Assembly (NCBI GenBank): GCA_030378035.1
Contig: JAUCGI010000030.1
Coordinates: 1 to 40,598 of the forward strand
DNA length: 40,598 bases
Origin: Desulfobacterales bacterium HSG2
Lineage (GTDB): Bacteria; Desulfobacterota; Desulfobacteria; Desulfobacterales; 4be13
Direction of reading: 5' to 3'
Shown: positions 17,186 to 24,366 of the stretch, piece by piece
How the letters are laid out: every line of letters starts with the position of its first letter
Position numbering within the stretch: the stretch's first letter is position 1
Notes under the pieces: model-generated
The model's input: only the letters and a program-made list of their open reading frames with translations
What the model was told of the DNA's origin: nothing
Databases searched by the model: none
Position numbers and translations under genes: made by a program

Positions 17186-17863
17186 TTACGCACATATTTC
17201 ATAAACAAAGTATTGAACCCTGATCTTTTCAGCATAATCCGCATTTTTAGGAAGATAGGGCACAGGTTCTGATATGAACTTCCGTTTCCATAATGCTGAT
17301 TCTTCCATCTCTCGGAGTTTGACTTCATAACCCCTCTGATGCCAGAGGTCTTCCCGCTGGGAAAAAATCACATGACCCCCGGGACGCACAATTCGACAAA
17401 ATTCGTCTAACAGAAAGGTGCTTTCAATGTAGGTGAGAACCCCGATACATTCAACAGCGTCAAATTCATTATCCTGAAAAGGCAGTGGCTTTTGCATATC
17501 CAGCTTGCGGAGATCTGCATAAGCATCTGCTTTGCGGGCAATCTCCAGCGAGGTTCCGGATATATCGACTCCGATGATATTGTTATAACCCTCTTTTTTG
17601 AGAGCTGTTCCTGTAAGACCGGTTCCACAACCGGCATCCAGAATTTTACTTTCGTTAGAAACAACAAATTCTTTCATAAGTTCGGCAGCAATCCGCGGGC
17701 TTTCATATTGCCAGTCCCGCAATGTCTCATCGTAGGTTTCAGCAAGAATATCATATTCTTCTTCAATCTGACTGCTGTTTGTACTCGTACCTTTAGACCA
17801 TAATGAAAGAATTTCGACCGGTGTTTTATCCATTTTCTTCATCTCTTTTGATGATTTCTTCAT
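17186..17863 (-). CDS. Class I SAM-dependent methyltransferase
   Basis: The 225-residue product has motif I ILDAGCGTGLTGTAL, beta-2 GVDISGTSLEIAR, and VLTYIES and IVRPGGHVIFSQRE strands, as in UbiE/BioC-like small-molecule methyltransferases. Three starts are possible: ATG 17863, 17842 and 17833. The end of a family B element lies only 5 bases upstream of 17863, with TATAAT on the minus strand at 17872-17877. If that hexamer is used as a -10 box, 17833, preceded by AAAGAG, is the likelier start. It lies upstream of the phosphonate genes on the same strand, so a shared pathway is possible but unproved. Confidence 0.85.
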   Translation of the reverse strand: MKKSSKEMKKMDKTPVEILSLWSKGTSTNSSQIEEEYDILAETYDETLRDWQYESPRIAAELMKEFVVSNESKILDAGCGTGLTGTALKKEGYNNIIGVDISGTSLEIARKADAYADLRKLDMQKPLPFQDNEFDAVECIGVLTYIESTFLLDEFCRIVRPGGHVIFSQREDLWHQRGYEVKLREMEESALWKRKFISEPVPYLPKNADYAEKIRVQYFVYEICA

Positions 17864-17867
17864 TTTT

Positions 17868-18022
17868 CTGATTATAACGGAGGCCTCCTGAATCAGCAGA
17901 TTCCGATGCGTTCTTTATTCATCGGAATCTCCTCCTGAAAGCTAAATTATGATCTATCTTTATACCAGATTTGCGGGCTTGTCAATACAAAAAAGCGGCC
18001 TCCCCAAATCCGTTAAGATCAG
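17868..18022. mobile_element. MITE-like element, family B ends with unique core
   Basis: The 155-bp element starts CTGATTATAACGG and ends CCGTTAAGATCAG, one base diverged from the family end. The core has no microsatellite. It contains GAATCAGCAGATTC and a segment shared with 11058-11158. The flanks TCATTTTT and CGCGGCAT do not match, so either the target duplication is lost or one end was exchanged by recombination. Confidence 0.7.
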
Positions 18023-18161
18023 CGCGGCATAAGCGCCATTCTGAGATATGCTTCCGGAGCATTTTCATGAAGCAGCGGGTGTTATGCTTTTTTGCTGCGA
18101 TTTTCGGAAGTAACATCTCAGGTCTTCCGTTTCAGACGAATTCAATGTACATGAAAATATT

Positions 18162-18372
18162 CTGATTATAACGGATTTAGGGAGGCCACTTGCACTTAAA
18201 CTTGCACTCAGACTTACGCTTATGCCAGACCCCGGACACTCTACCAACGGATCACGCTCGGGCCGGAGTCCGGGCGCGGTGCGGGTCTGAGTGCGGGTGG
18301 CAAGTCTGAGTGCAAGTAGCAAGTGCAAGTTTAAGTTTAAGTTTAAGGCTCCCCTAAATCCGTTATAATCAG
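18162..18372. mobile_element. MITE-like element, family B, long hexamer-palindrome core
   Basis: The 211-bp element has the CTGATTATAACGG end and its inverted copy. Flanks AAAATATT (18154-18161) and AAAAGATT (18373-18380) match at 7 of 8, an 8-bp target duplication. The core has ACTTGC/ACTTAA hexamers on the left and AAGTTT/AAGTGC units on the right. Between them is a GC-rich spacer with TCCGGG and CCCGGA arms. Confidence 0.82.
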
Positions 18373-18727
18373 AAAAGATTGAGGACAGTGCCGCGAAGCT
18401 TGCTTTTATCAGCATGAGTCTCGGATCTGTTATCGGAGAGGAAAAGTGTCGGGTCAGAATTTTGGAAAATGCCGCAGTCAGAGCGACAGAAAAGGAACGG
18501 GACAAACCGGAAGTGACGATGTGACTGACAAGAGGATCGGGACATAAGAGGAGGCGAAAAAGACCATCGACGAGAAAATCGGGACATACGAAAACTGTCG
18601 TTTCCGGGCGCATTTACAAATTGGGGGACATCGCTTATTCCCTGAGGGGACGCGGACACACGCAGATTTTTTTTATTGTCAGCGTGTTTCCGCGTTCATC
18701 AGCGTCCTGATCAGGGGGAAGTCGTGA
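18373..18727 (+). other. Spacer with possible gene debris
   Basis: A plus-strand frame runs across the inferred pre-insertion junction of the 18162-18372 element (...SDEFNVHENIEDSAAKLAF...) and stops at TGA near 18522. It has no start signal and no recognised family. It may be debris of a gene broken by the element, or chance. From 18608 the sequence belongs to a dispersed repeat. Confidence 0.2.
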
Positions 18728-18737
18728 ATACGCTCGT
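18608..18737 (-). repeat. Inverted partial copy of the 12837-13168 element
   Basis: About 130 bp are the reverse complement of roughly 12983-13141. Shared blocks are GCGCATTTACAAATTGGGGG, ACATCGCTTATTCCC, GTGTTTCCGCGTTCATC and CAGCGTCCTGATCAGG, ending GTCGTGAATACGC. The outer ends of the full element are missing here. Confidence 0.75.
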
Positions 18738-19031
18738 TTCCTTTATGTCCGCATCACAGAATTTTCGGATATTTGACAGAAACGGAGGCTCCGGAACTCC
18801 CTGAAAGATCGGGAATTGCAAAGATAGCAGAGTCGGTCGGCAAAATACGTCGCACGATGCCCGAACTGCCAAGTTATTCTGATGCGACAGGATGGGTTGC
18901 GGGCAATCTGATGATGTTGCTGAACGGAAGGCTATTCAGTCACTCTTTCCGGCCTGGCAACTGGAAAAAGGAGATGATCAGGGCAAAAAAAGCTGATGCA
19001 CGGCAACATTGTGCCGCGCATGAACAGCTTT
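18728..19031 (+). pseudogene. Possible ORF interrupted by nested inverted-repeat elements
   Basis: A frame is open from 18728 and reads ...ETEAPELPERSGIAKIAESVGK...RPGNWKKEMIRAKKAD...AAHEQL up to 19031. Its TAA stop lies in the first bases of the family A element. If the two nested elements (19032-19301) and one target copy are removed, the frame continues ...HEQLCPEVADCIGENSDF... to a stop near 19369. No start with a ribosome site and no known family were found. It may be a broken gene or a chance frame. Confidence 0.3.
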
Positions 19032-19152
19032 CATAAGTGTAAACTTAGGGCTTGTGACTGAATAACCCGTCCATTTTTCTTGCTCTTAATCCCGCCCATT
19101 CGATTAAGAGCAGGGGCAAGAGTTTTGGGGAATCCTTAAGTTTACACTTATG
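19032..19152. mobile_element. MITE-like element, family A, second copy
   Basis: The 121-bp element runs from CATAAGTGTAAACTTA to TAAGTTTACACTTATG. The core is a CTTGCTCTTAAT segment and its inverse around a GC spacer. The left flank GAACAGCTTT (19022-19031) recurs intact at 19302-19311, after a second element. The right target copy was therefore split by a later insertion (see 19160-19300). The inferred duplication is 10 bp, as at the other family A copy. Confidence 0.83.
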
Positions 19153-19159
19153 GAACAGC

Positions 19160-19300
19160 CTGATTATAACATCTTTTCGGGAGCGGGGGTGGATTCCGGG
19201 TCGGAAATGACAGGAATCCCGCCGATTTTTATCATTTTTGACCGGAATGACAGGGTTGGAGCCTCTGAAAACGGAGTTCCCCAAAAGGCGTTATAATCAG
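19160..19300. mobile_element. MITE-like element, family B, inserted into the target copy of a family A element
   Basis: The 141-bp element has ends CTGATTATAAC and GTTATAATCAG. It is flanked by a perfect 8-bp duplication GGAACAGC at 19152-19159 and 19301-19308. The core is not a hexamer array: it reads TGGATTCCGGGTCGGAAATG and continues with GTCATTCC-type inverse repeats. The TGGATTCCGGGTCGGAA block also occurs inside the different element at 19870-19956. Confidence 0.87.
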
Positions 19301-19453
19301 GGAACAGCTTTGCCCCGAAGTGGCAGACTGCATCGGGGAGAATTCCGATTTTACAAGCTGTTAAGTACCATAAATTTTTTTGTGCCCTTTGTGCCCTTTG
19401 TGCCTTTGTGTGGGATATAAAATGCCGAAGAACTTATGGATAGGTACTTATCA

Positions 19454-19798
19454 TCAGGAAACGGGCGATTTTTTATTCACCACATTATTCAGTTTTTTAG
19501 TGACAATAATACTTCCGTCTGTATGCTCCGGCGGTATGAATTTGACACAGACAGAATTTCCCCGTTTTTTAAAAAACGCCTCGATAGCTTCATGGAGCGT
19601 ATCTATGGAAAGGCCGATAGGAATTGAACTTAAAGTGGCGATAAAATCTTTAAAGGAACTGTCTGACGGAGTGGTACCGACAGGCCCCTCAAGTCGGGCC
19701 ACTGCCAAGCCGTTGAAAGGCTCGGTCGAATTCCATTCCCTGGCGAATTTGTTTGCGCTCAGGTCCAAGTCAGGGGAAAATATAATTTGATAATCCAT
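19454..19798 (-). CDS. Small hypothetical protein (114 residues)
   Basis: The start at ATG 19798 has a strong AAGGAGAT upstream, so this is a real gene although it sits between element clusters. The predicted product is soluble: an N-terminal MDYQIIFSPDLDLSANKFAREW, a low-complexity middle, then a helix (TLHEAIEAFFKKRG) followed by a beta pair with TDGSIIV. The C-terminal helix plus DG-turn layout is loosely like small effector-associated components seen near CHAT or caspase effectors, but I do not recognise a family with confidence. No operon partner is visible. Confidence 0.7.
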   Translation of the reverse strand: MDYQIIFSPDLDLSANKFAREWNSTEPFNGLAVARLEGPVGTTPSDSSFKDFIATLSSIPIGLSIDTLHEAIEAFFKKRGNSVCVKFIPPEHTDGSIIVTKKLNNVVNKKSPVS

Positions 19799-19869
19799 TT
19801 GGTATCTCCTTTGAGAAAAGCCCGATTATGACGAAATGCGAATTAGGAATTAGGAATTAACAGTATATT

Positions 19870-19956
19870 CTGAGTACAGGACAAAAAATGGATTCCGGGT
19901 CGGAAGTGACAGATGCCCGTTTTTCAGGCATCCGGAGTTTTTTGTCCTGTACTCAG
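19870..19956. mobile_element. 87-bp inverted-repeat element, family C (CTGAGTACAGG ends)
   Basis: The ends CTGAGTACAGGACAAAAAA and TTTTTTGTCCTGTACTCAG are perfect 19-bp inverted copies. A perfect 9-bp direct repeat CAGTATATT flanks them (19861-19869 and 19957-19965). The core shares the TGGATTCCGGGTCGGAA block with the 19160-19300 element and holds a GATGCC...GGCATC stem. Confidence 0.87.
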
Positions 19957-20066
19957 CAGTATATTGTAATCTGATGGGTGTGATTTCAAAAAATTTCATT
20001 TTAACCCTTAATTCGTATTAAATATTTATTCCATAAATTAAAGAAACTGGTCAATGGGGTGGAGAG

Positions 20067-20103
20067 AGTATTCTGAGGTAGCTATATCCTACCTTCGGAG
20101 TAC
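20067..20103. other. Isolated hairpin
   Basis: The arms GTATTCTGAGGTAG and CTACCTTCGGAGTAC pair around a short AT loop. No gene uses it as an obvious terminator. The surrounding 19966-20151 holds nothing else that I can support. Confidence 0.4.
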
Positions 20104-20151
20104 ATCCTTTTATAAAAGGGGAGTGTAAAGGAGACTGTTTTCAAACCTTTC

Positions 20152-20260
20152 GGGTGCATCCCAAAATGACATACAACTCACTGAAACAGCCTGTCGGAGC
20201 CTGAAAATACGGCAGGCAGTAATTTATGGCCGCTTATCAGGTTTACTTGGGATTGCACCC
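20152..20260. mobile_element. Degenerate inverted-repeat element, family D (GGGTGCATCCC ends)
   Basis: The left end GGGTGCATCCCAA and right end TTGGGATTGCACCC are inverted copies with one indel. Flanks AACCTTTC (20144-20151) and AATCTTTC (20261-20268) match at 7 of 8. The same terminal motif bounds the better-preserved copy at 24181-24357. Confidence 0.6.
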
Positions 20261-20315
20261 AATCTTTCTGGAGATTTTATTTGCTGACGCATATTTTCCG
20301 GGATCAAAAAAATTG

Positions 20316-20471
20316 CTGATTATAACGGATTTACGGAGCCCCGTGAACTTGAACTTGAACTTGAACTTGAACTTGAACTTATACTTGAACCTGAACCGAA
20401 CTTACACCTGAACCGTTCAGGTTCACGTTCACGGGCATGTTCACAGGCATCCCTAAATCCGTTATAATCAA
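20316..20471. mobile_element. MITE-like element, family B, ACTTGA-hexamer core
   Basis: The 156-bp element has the CTGATTATAACGGATTTA end and the inverse CCGTTATAATCA. It is flanked by a perfect 8-bp duplication AAAAATTG at 20308-20315 and 20472-20479. The core is an ACTTGA hexamer run and a weaker inverse arm (TTCAGGTTCACGTTCACGGG). Its right end carries a promoter-like sequence facing the ThiF-like gene. Confidence 0.87.
20440..20468 (+). promoter_or_regulatory. Sigma-70-like promoter formed by the element end
   Basis: TTCACA at 20440-20445 (5 of 6 to TTGACA) is followed by exactly 17 bp and then a perfect TATAAT at 20463-20468. The TATAAT is part of the conserved element end. The predicted start near 20475 leaves a leader of about 40 nt before the ThiF-like gene. 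No other promoter candidate was seen in this gap. Confidence 0.6.
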
Positions 20472-20517
20472 AAAAATTGGTTTGTCAAAGCTCCCCGGGT
20501 TTGATAGGTTATGAAAA

Positions 20518-21270
20518 ATGAAAACACTGTCTTTTAAAGAAAAGATCCGATACGATAGACAGATCATTATCCCTGAAATCGGTGAGGAAGGGCAGAAAAA
20601 GCTGAAGAATGCAAGCGTATTTATCGCCGGGGCCGGGGGTCTCGGGTCTGTTTCATCATATTATATGGCGGCCGCGGGGATCGGATTTCTCAAAATTGTT
20701 GACAGAGATCATGTTGATCTGTCAAATCTTAATCGTCAGATCCTTCATCGGACCTCTGATATTGCAATATCCAAAGCAGAATCCGCTCTGGAAAAACTCC
20801 GGGAACTGAATCCGTGTTGCCATATCCGGGCAGTCCGGGAAGAAATCCGGGATGAAAATGTTCTGGAACTGATCGGGGATTGCAAGATAATCATGGATGC
20901 CACAGACAACACTGGGACGCGGCGAATACTCAACAAAGCCTGTTTTTTGAAAGGCATCCCTTTCATACACGGAGGAATTAACGGATTCAACGGGATGGTG
21001 ACGACATTTGTACCCGGTGAAACTTCCTGCTTTGAATGTCTGTTTCCCGCAAAAACGACGCAAAGAGATGACAAGGTCGGCGCGCTGGGACCGATGGCCG
21101 GACTGGTCGCATCTGTACAGACCTTGGAGGCCATAAAGATCATCCTGGGGATGGGAGGGGGACTGAAAGGCAGACTGCTTTACATTAAAGCCGCGGATAT
21201 GAGCTTCAGAGAGATCAGACTGGAAAGAAACCCTGACTGTCATGTTTGTGGTCAGAGGGTTAAGGGGTAA
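20518..21270 (+). CDS. ThiF/MoeB/HesA-family E1-like adenylyltransferase
   Basis: The 250-residue product has the full E1-like fold. The nucleotide loop is GAGGLGSVSSYYMAAAG (about residues 39-55), followed by DRDHVDLSNLNRQ with the catalytic Arg. The zinc cysteines are CFECLFP and CHVCG. These enzymes adenylate the C-terminal glycine of a ubiquitin-like sulfur carrier. The carrier gene 160 bp downstream ends in Gly-Gly and is the natural partner, so sulfur transfer for thiamine, molybdopterin or a similar cofactor is likely. The C-terminus RVKG and the stop codon fall in a heptamer array, so the last residues may not be original. The start at 20518 has only a weak ribosome site. Confidence 0.92.
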   Translation: MKTLSFKEKIRYDRQIIIPEIGEEGQKKLKNASVFIAGAGGLGSVSSYYMAAAGIGFLKIVDRDHVDLSNLNRQILHRTSDIAISKAESALEKLRELNPCCHIRAVREEIRDENVLELIGDCKIIMDATDNTGTRRILNKACFLKGIPFIHGGINGFNGMVTTFVPGETSCFECLFPAKTTQRDDKVGALGPMAGLVASVQTLEAIKIILGMGGGLKGRLLYIKAADMSFREIRLERNPDCHVCGQRVKG

Positions 21271-21413
21271 GGGGTTAAGGGTTAAGGGGTAAGGGTTAAG
21301 GGTAAGGGGGTAAGAGTTAAGGGGTAAGGTTAAGGGTCTGGACCCGAAGCGGAAAGCCTTAACCTTAACCCTTAACCCTTAAATCCTTAACCCTTAACCC
21401 TTAACCCTTAAAA
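21256..21413. repeat. Palindromic TTAAGGG heptamer array
   Basis: About ten GGGTTAA-type units, some six bases long, are followed by a GC spacer (GTCTGGACCCGAAGC) and by CCTTAAC/CCCTTAA units in the opposite sense. The left arm starts inside the last codons of the ThiF-like gene and supplies its TAA stop. The right arm ends just before the ribosome site of the ThiS-like gene. Confidence 0.92.
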
Positions 21414-21430
21414 CCCTAGGGAGCAAAGAT

Positions 21431-21631
21431 ATGTGTATCATCGTCAACGGGTTTAAGGAAAAGGTTCCGGTAAATTCCTCCATATCCTTTCTGATTGCCC
21501 ACTTTAAAGAAGGGGATGCCGATCTGATTGTCGAGCATAACGGCCGGTTTGTTTATCCTGACAAATATTCCGCCGTTGTTGTGTCAGAGGGAGACAGCGT
21601 GGAATTTATCAATCCCAATTTCGGGGGATAA
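21431..21631 (+). CDS. ThiS/MoaD-like ubiquitin-fold sulfur carrier
   Basis: The 66-residue product begins MCIIVNGFKEKV and ends NPNFGG, with the C-terminal Gly-Gly that the E1 enzyme adenylates and converts to a thiocarboxylate. Length and beta-grasp pattern fit ThiS-like carriers. GGGAG lies seven bases before ATG 21431. The E1-like partner is directly upstream on the same strand, separated only by a heptamer array that may form a hairpin in the shared transcript. Whether the final acceptor is thiazole, molybdopterin or another product cannot be told. Confidence 0.9.
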   Translation: MCIIVNGFKEKVPVNSSISFLIAHFKEGDADLIVEHNGRFVYPDKYSAVVVSEGDSVEFINPNFGG

Positions 21632-21660
21632 GAGTTCGGAATGAAGATTACGGGGCATAA

Positions 21661-24021
21661 TTAATCAATCAGATCCGGGTCTATCATTTTTTTTGCATAC
21701 TCATAATGGAGGCCGTTTTTGACAAACAAATCAAAGACATCCGGGTCAATATGATTGTCCTTTTTCATAAAGCCTAAAATCCTGACTGCCTCGGAAAGCG
21801 TCATCGGCTTTTTATAGGGCCGGTCTTTGGCGGTCAGGGCTTCAAAAATATCTGCAATGACCATAATACGAGCCTGCAAAGGGAGATCGTCTCCCGAAAG
21901 CCCCAAAGGATAGCCTGATCCGTCTAATTTTTCATGATGGGCTGACGCGTATTTCGGCACATTTTCCATCGATTTGGGGAAGGGAAGCTTGCGTAAAATT
22001 TTATATGTCACCCTGGCATGATTTTCAATCGCGGTGCGTTCTTCTTTGTTAAGCGTGCCCTTTCGGATGCATAAATTTTCAACCTCATCATCCGTCAGAT
22101 ATGGGCGGTCCCCATTGGCCGAACCGTAAGTTTTGGCCGCAATTTTTTTCAGATGTTCCACCTTTTCATCGGACATGAAATCACCAGTGTTGTTGCAGGA
22201 TTCGATAAACTTGAATTCTTCACGAAGGGTTTCCAGTTTGTCAGCCAGTTCTGCTTCCAGAATTTCTGTTTCCGACGGGTCTTTCCCGTTCTGCAGAATT
22301 TCAATTTTACGATGCAGGTATTCGTTTTCAAGGGATTTGGCGATCAGTTGGAATCTTGTTTCAATGAATTCAACGCGGTCGAAGATGGTTTGGAGTTTTG
22401 TCTTTTTGTCCAGAACATATTCGGGAGTGGTGATTTTGCCGACATCATGCATCCATGCCGCCATCCGCAGCTCCTCCAATTCCTTTTCATTAAAACGACT
22501 CTCCTTAAAAGGGTCTTCATCGGTTTCATTGATCTTTCTGGCAATCATCATGGTCAGACTCACCATCCGGTTGATATGTCCGCCGGTATAAGGGGACTTC
22601 TCATCAATGGCGGTGGCAATGCTTCTGATAAAGGCATAGAACAAATCCTTTATGGTCTGGAGCGCTTTTTTCAGGTCCCGGATCAACTGGGCGTTTGTCA
22701 GGGCCACCGCAGCCTGTGAAGCGAGGGAGGCGATCAGATCTTCATACTCCGGAGAAAACGGAATGACTTCGCAGGTTTCATTCTGGGCATTCAGCAGTTG
22801 CAACACACCGATAATATTGTTTTCGTGATTTTTCAAGGGCATGACCAGCATGGACCTGGAACGATACCCGGTGGACTCGTCATATTTTCTCGGGCCTGTG
22901 AAATCGAACCCTCTGCTTTCATCCGCTGTATAAACATCCGGGATGTTAACAGTCTCACCGGTCAGAGCGACATGGGATGACACATGGGAATGATTCGGCT
23001 TTCCGTCTTTGCCATAAAGGGGGACACTGGGCAGGGTAAACGGCGCGTCAGGAACCGTAACCTCCTCGCCGTCGCTCAGTCCGGTGATCTTGATGCCCAT
23101 GGTGTCGTTCTGTAATATTTTAAAATGAAGATTTTCTTTGTCAAGAATATACAATGTGCCGGCGTCTGCTCCGGACATGTCCCTGGCTTCATCAACGATC
23201 ATCCCCAGAAGCTTGTTGATGTTATCTCCGGTGGAAAGGGCTTTTCCGATCTCCGCGGCCCTTTTGATACGTTTGATCTGCTCCTCCAAATCCCGGATTA
23301 ACCGAGTATTTGTAAGGGTCACAGCAGCCTGTGAGGCCAGAGAGGCGATTAAATCCACATAATCCGGCAGAAACGGAATGACTTTGCCCGTGTCCGGTTC
23401 CTGGGCGTTTAAGAGTTGCAACACACCGATGATGTTATTTTCATGGTCTTTCATAGGGATAACCAGCATGGATTTGGACCGGTATCCCATTTTTGTGTCA
23501 TAATCTCTCGTTCCTGTGAAATCAAACCCTTCAGCTTCATAAACATCCGGGATGTTCACGGTCTTGCCAGTCAGCGCCACATAAGATGAAACATTTGAAT
23601 AATTATCATTATCGTGTTTATCAGAAAGGGGAACATTGGGTAACACCAAGTGAGATGCCCCGGCCTCAGGATCTTTTGCTCTGCACACCCTGATATTCAT
23701 TGTATCATTTTGCAATATCTTGGCTCGAAGATATTTTTTATCCCTGCTGAGGATATATAATGTGCCGGCATCGGCCTTGGACATGGCCCTGGCTTCATCA
23801 ACGATCATCTCCAGAAGTTTGCCGACGTCCCTTTCAGCAGAAAGCGCCTTTCCGATCTCCGCCCCCTTTCTGATATGCTTGATCTGGTCTTCGGCATAAT
23901 GCTTGACTTCCCTGACAACTGTTTTGAGAAGCTTGTTGAGCTTTCTGTCCTGTGACAATGTGGCTAACTCGTAACCAAGTTGGTAATTAACATTTTGATC
24001 AGAATTTTGTGAAGAATTCAT
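21661..24021 (-). CDS. GAF-GAF-HD-GYP protein, probable cyclic-di-GMP phosphodiesterase
   Basis: The 786-residue product starts at ATG 24021 with AAGGA seven bases upstream; the 49 codons upstream are unlikely to be translated. Two GAF domains (about 65-215 and 245-415) are close duplicates, sharing KADAGTLYI-type, VSSYVALTG-type and NNIIGVLQLLNAQ segments. An HD-GYP domain follows, with His525-Asp526 in MHDVGKI, HHE at 695-697 and Gly703-Tyr704-Pro705 in DGSGYP. The spacing between HD and GYP is wide because of a helical insert of about 100 residues. All expected metal ligands seem present. The GAF pair probably senses a small ligand or cyclic nucleotide and controls c-di-GMP breakdown. It has no operon partner. 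Confidence 0.93.
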   Translation of the reverse strand: MNSSQNSDQNVNYQLGYELATLSQDRKLNKLLKTVVREVKHYAEDQIKHIRKGAEIGKALSAERDVGKLLEMIVDEARAMSKADAGTLYILSRDKKYLRAKILQNDTMNIRVCRAKDPEAGASHLVLPNVPLSDKHDNDNYSNVSSYVALTGKTVNIPDVYEAEGFDFTGTRDYDTKMGYRSKSMLVIPMKDHENNIIGVLQLLNAQEPDTGKVIPFLPDYVDLIASLASQAAVTLTNTRLIRDLEEQIKRIKRAAEIGKALSTGDNINKLLGMIVDEARDMSGADAGTLYILDKENLHFKILQNDTMGIKITGLSDGEEVTVPDAPFTLPSVPLYGKDGKPNHSHVSSHVALTGETVNIPDVYTADESRGFDFTGPRKYDESTGYRSRSMLVMPLKNHENNIIGVLQLLNAQNETCEVIPFSPEYEDLIASLASQAAVALTNAQLIRDLKKALQTIKDLFYAFIRSIATAIDEKSPYTGGHINRMVSLTMMIARKINETDEDPFKESRFNEKELEELRMAAWMHDVGKITTPEYVLDKKTKLQTIFDRVEFIETRFQLIAKSLENEYLHRKIEILQNGKDPSETEILEAELADKLETLREEFKFIESCNNTGDFMSDEKVEHLKKIAAKTYGSANGDRPYLTDDEVENLCIRKGTLNKEERTAIENHARVTYKILRKLPFPKSMENVPKYASAHHEKLDGSGYPLGLSGDDLPLQARIMVIADIFEALTAKDRPYKKPMTLSEAVRILGFMKKDNHIDPDVFDLFVKNGLHYEYAKKMIDPDLID

Positions 24022-24180
24022 GCCTTTTTCCTTCCAATGCGACAATGCCAGGTGTGAAAACAGACTAAAGACCGCAGATGAATGCAACAAGTCCATCCGA
24101 ATACAATCCCAAAGTGACACGAAGCGGATAAGTAACCGACAGCGGGTCTGTTCCCAAGGTAATGACAAACAGGATTAATC
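24022..24180. other. Spacer upstream of the HD-GYP gene
   Basis: No gene is supported. The stretch contains AATCCCAAAGTGACA and GTTCCCAAGGTAATGACA, which resemble the end of the neighbouring element and may be remnants of an older copy. Confidence 0.3.
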
Positions 24181-24357
24181 GGATGCATTCCCAAAGTGTA
24201 GATCAGATTCGCTGAAACAACTGGCACGGCAGTGAAATCATCCGAAACACCGGTACCGGTGATTTCACACAGTTGTCATTTTCATCAGCGCTCCGCCGTG
24301 CCGGAGGCCGCTTTTTCACACAGTTGTCATTTTCATCTATACTTTGGGAATGCACCC
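24181..24357. mobile_element. 177-bp inverted-repeat element, family D (GGRTGCATTCCC ends)
   Basis: The left end GGATGCATTCCCAAAGTG and the right end, the inverse of GGGTGCATTCCCAAAGTA, pair over 23 bp. A perfect 9-bp direct repeat GGATTAATC flanks the element (24172-24180 and 24358-24366). Inside, CACACAGTTGTCATTTTCAT occurs twice (near 24265 and 24318). There is no coding frame. Confidence 0.87.
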
Positions 24358-24366
24358 GGATTAATC

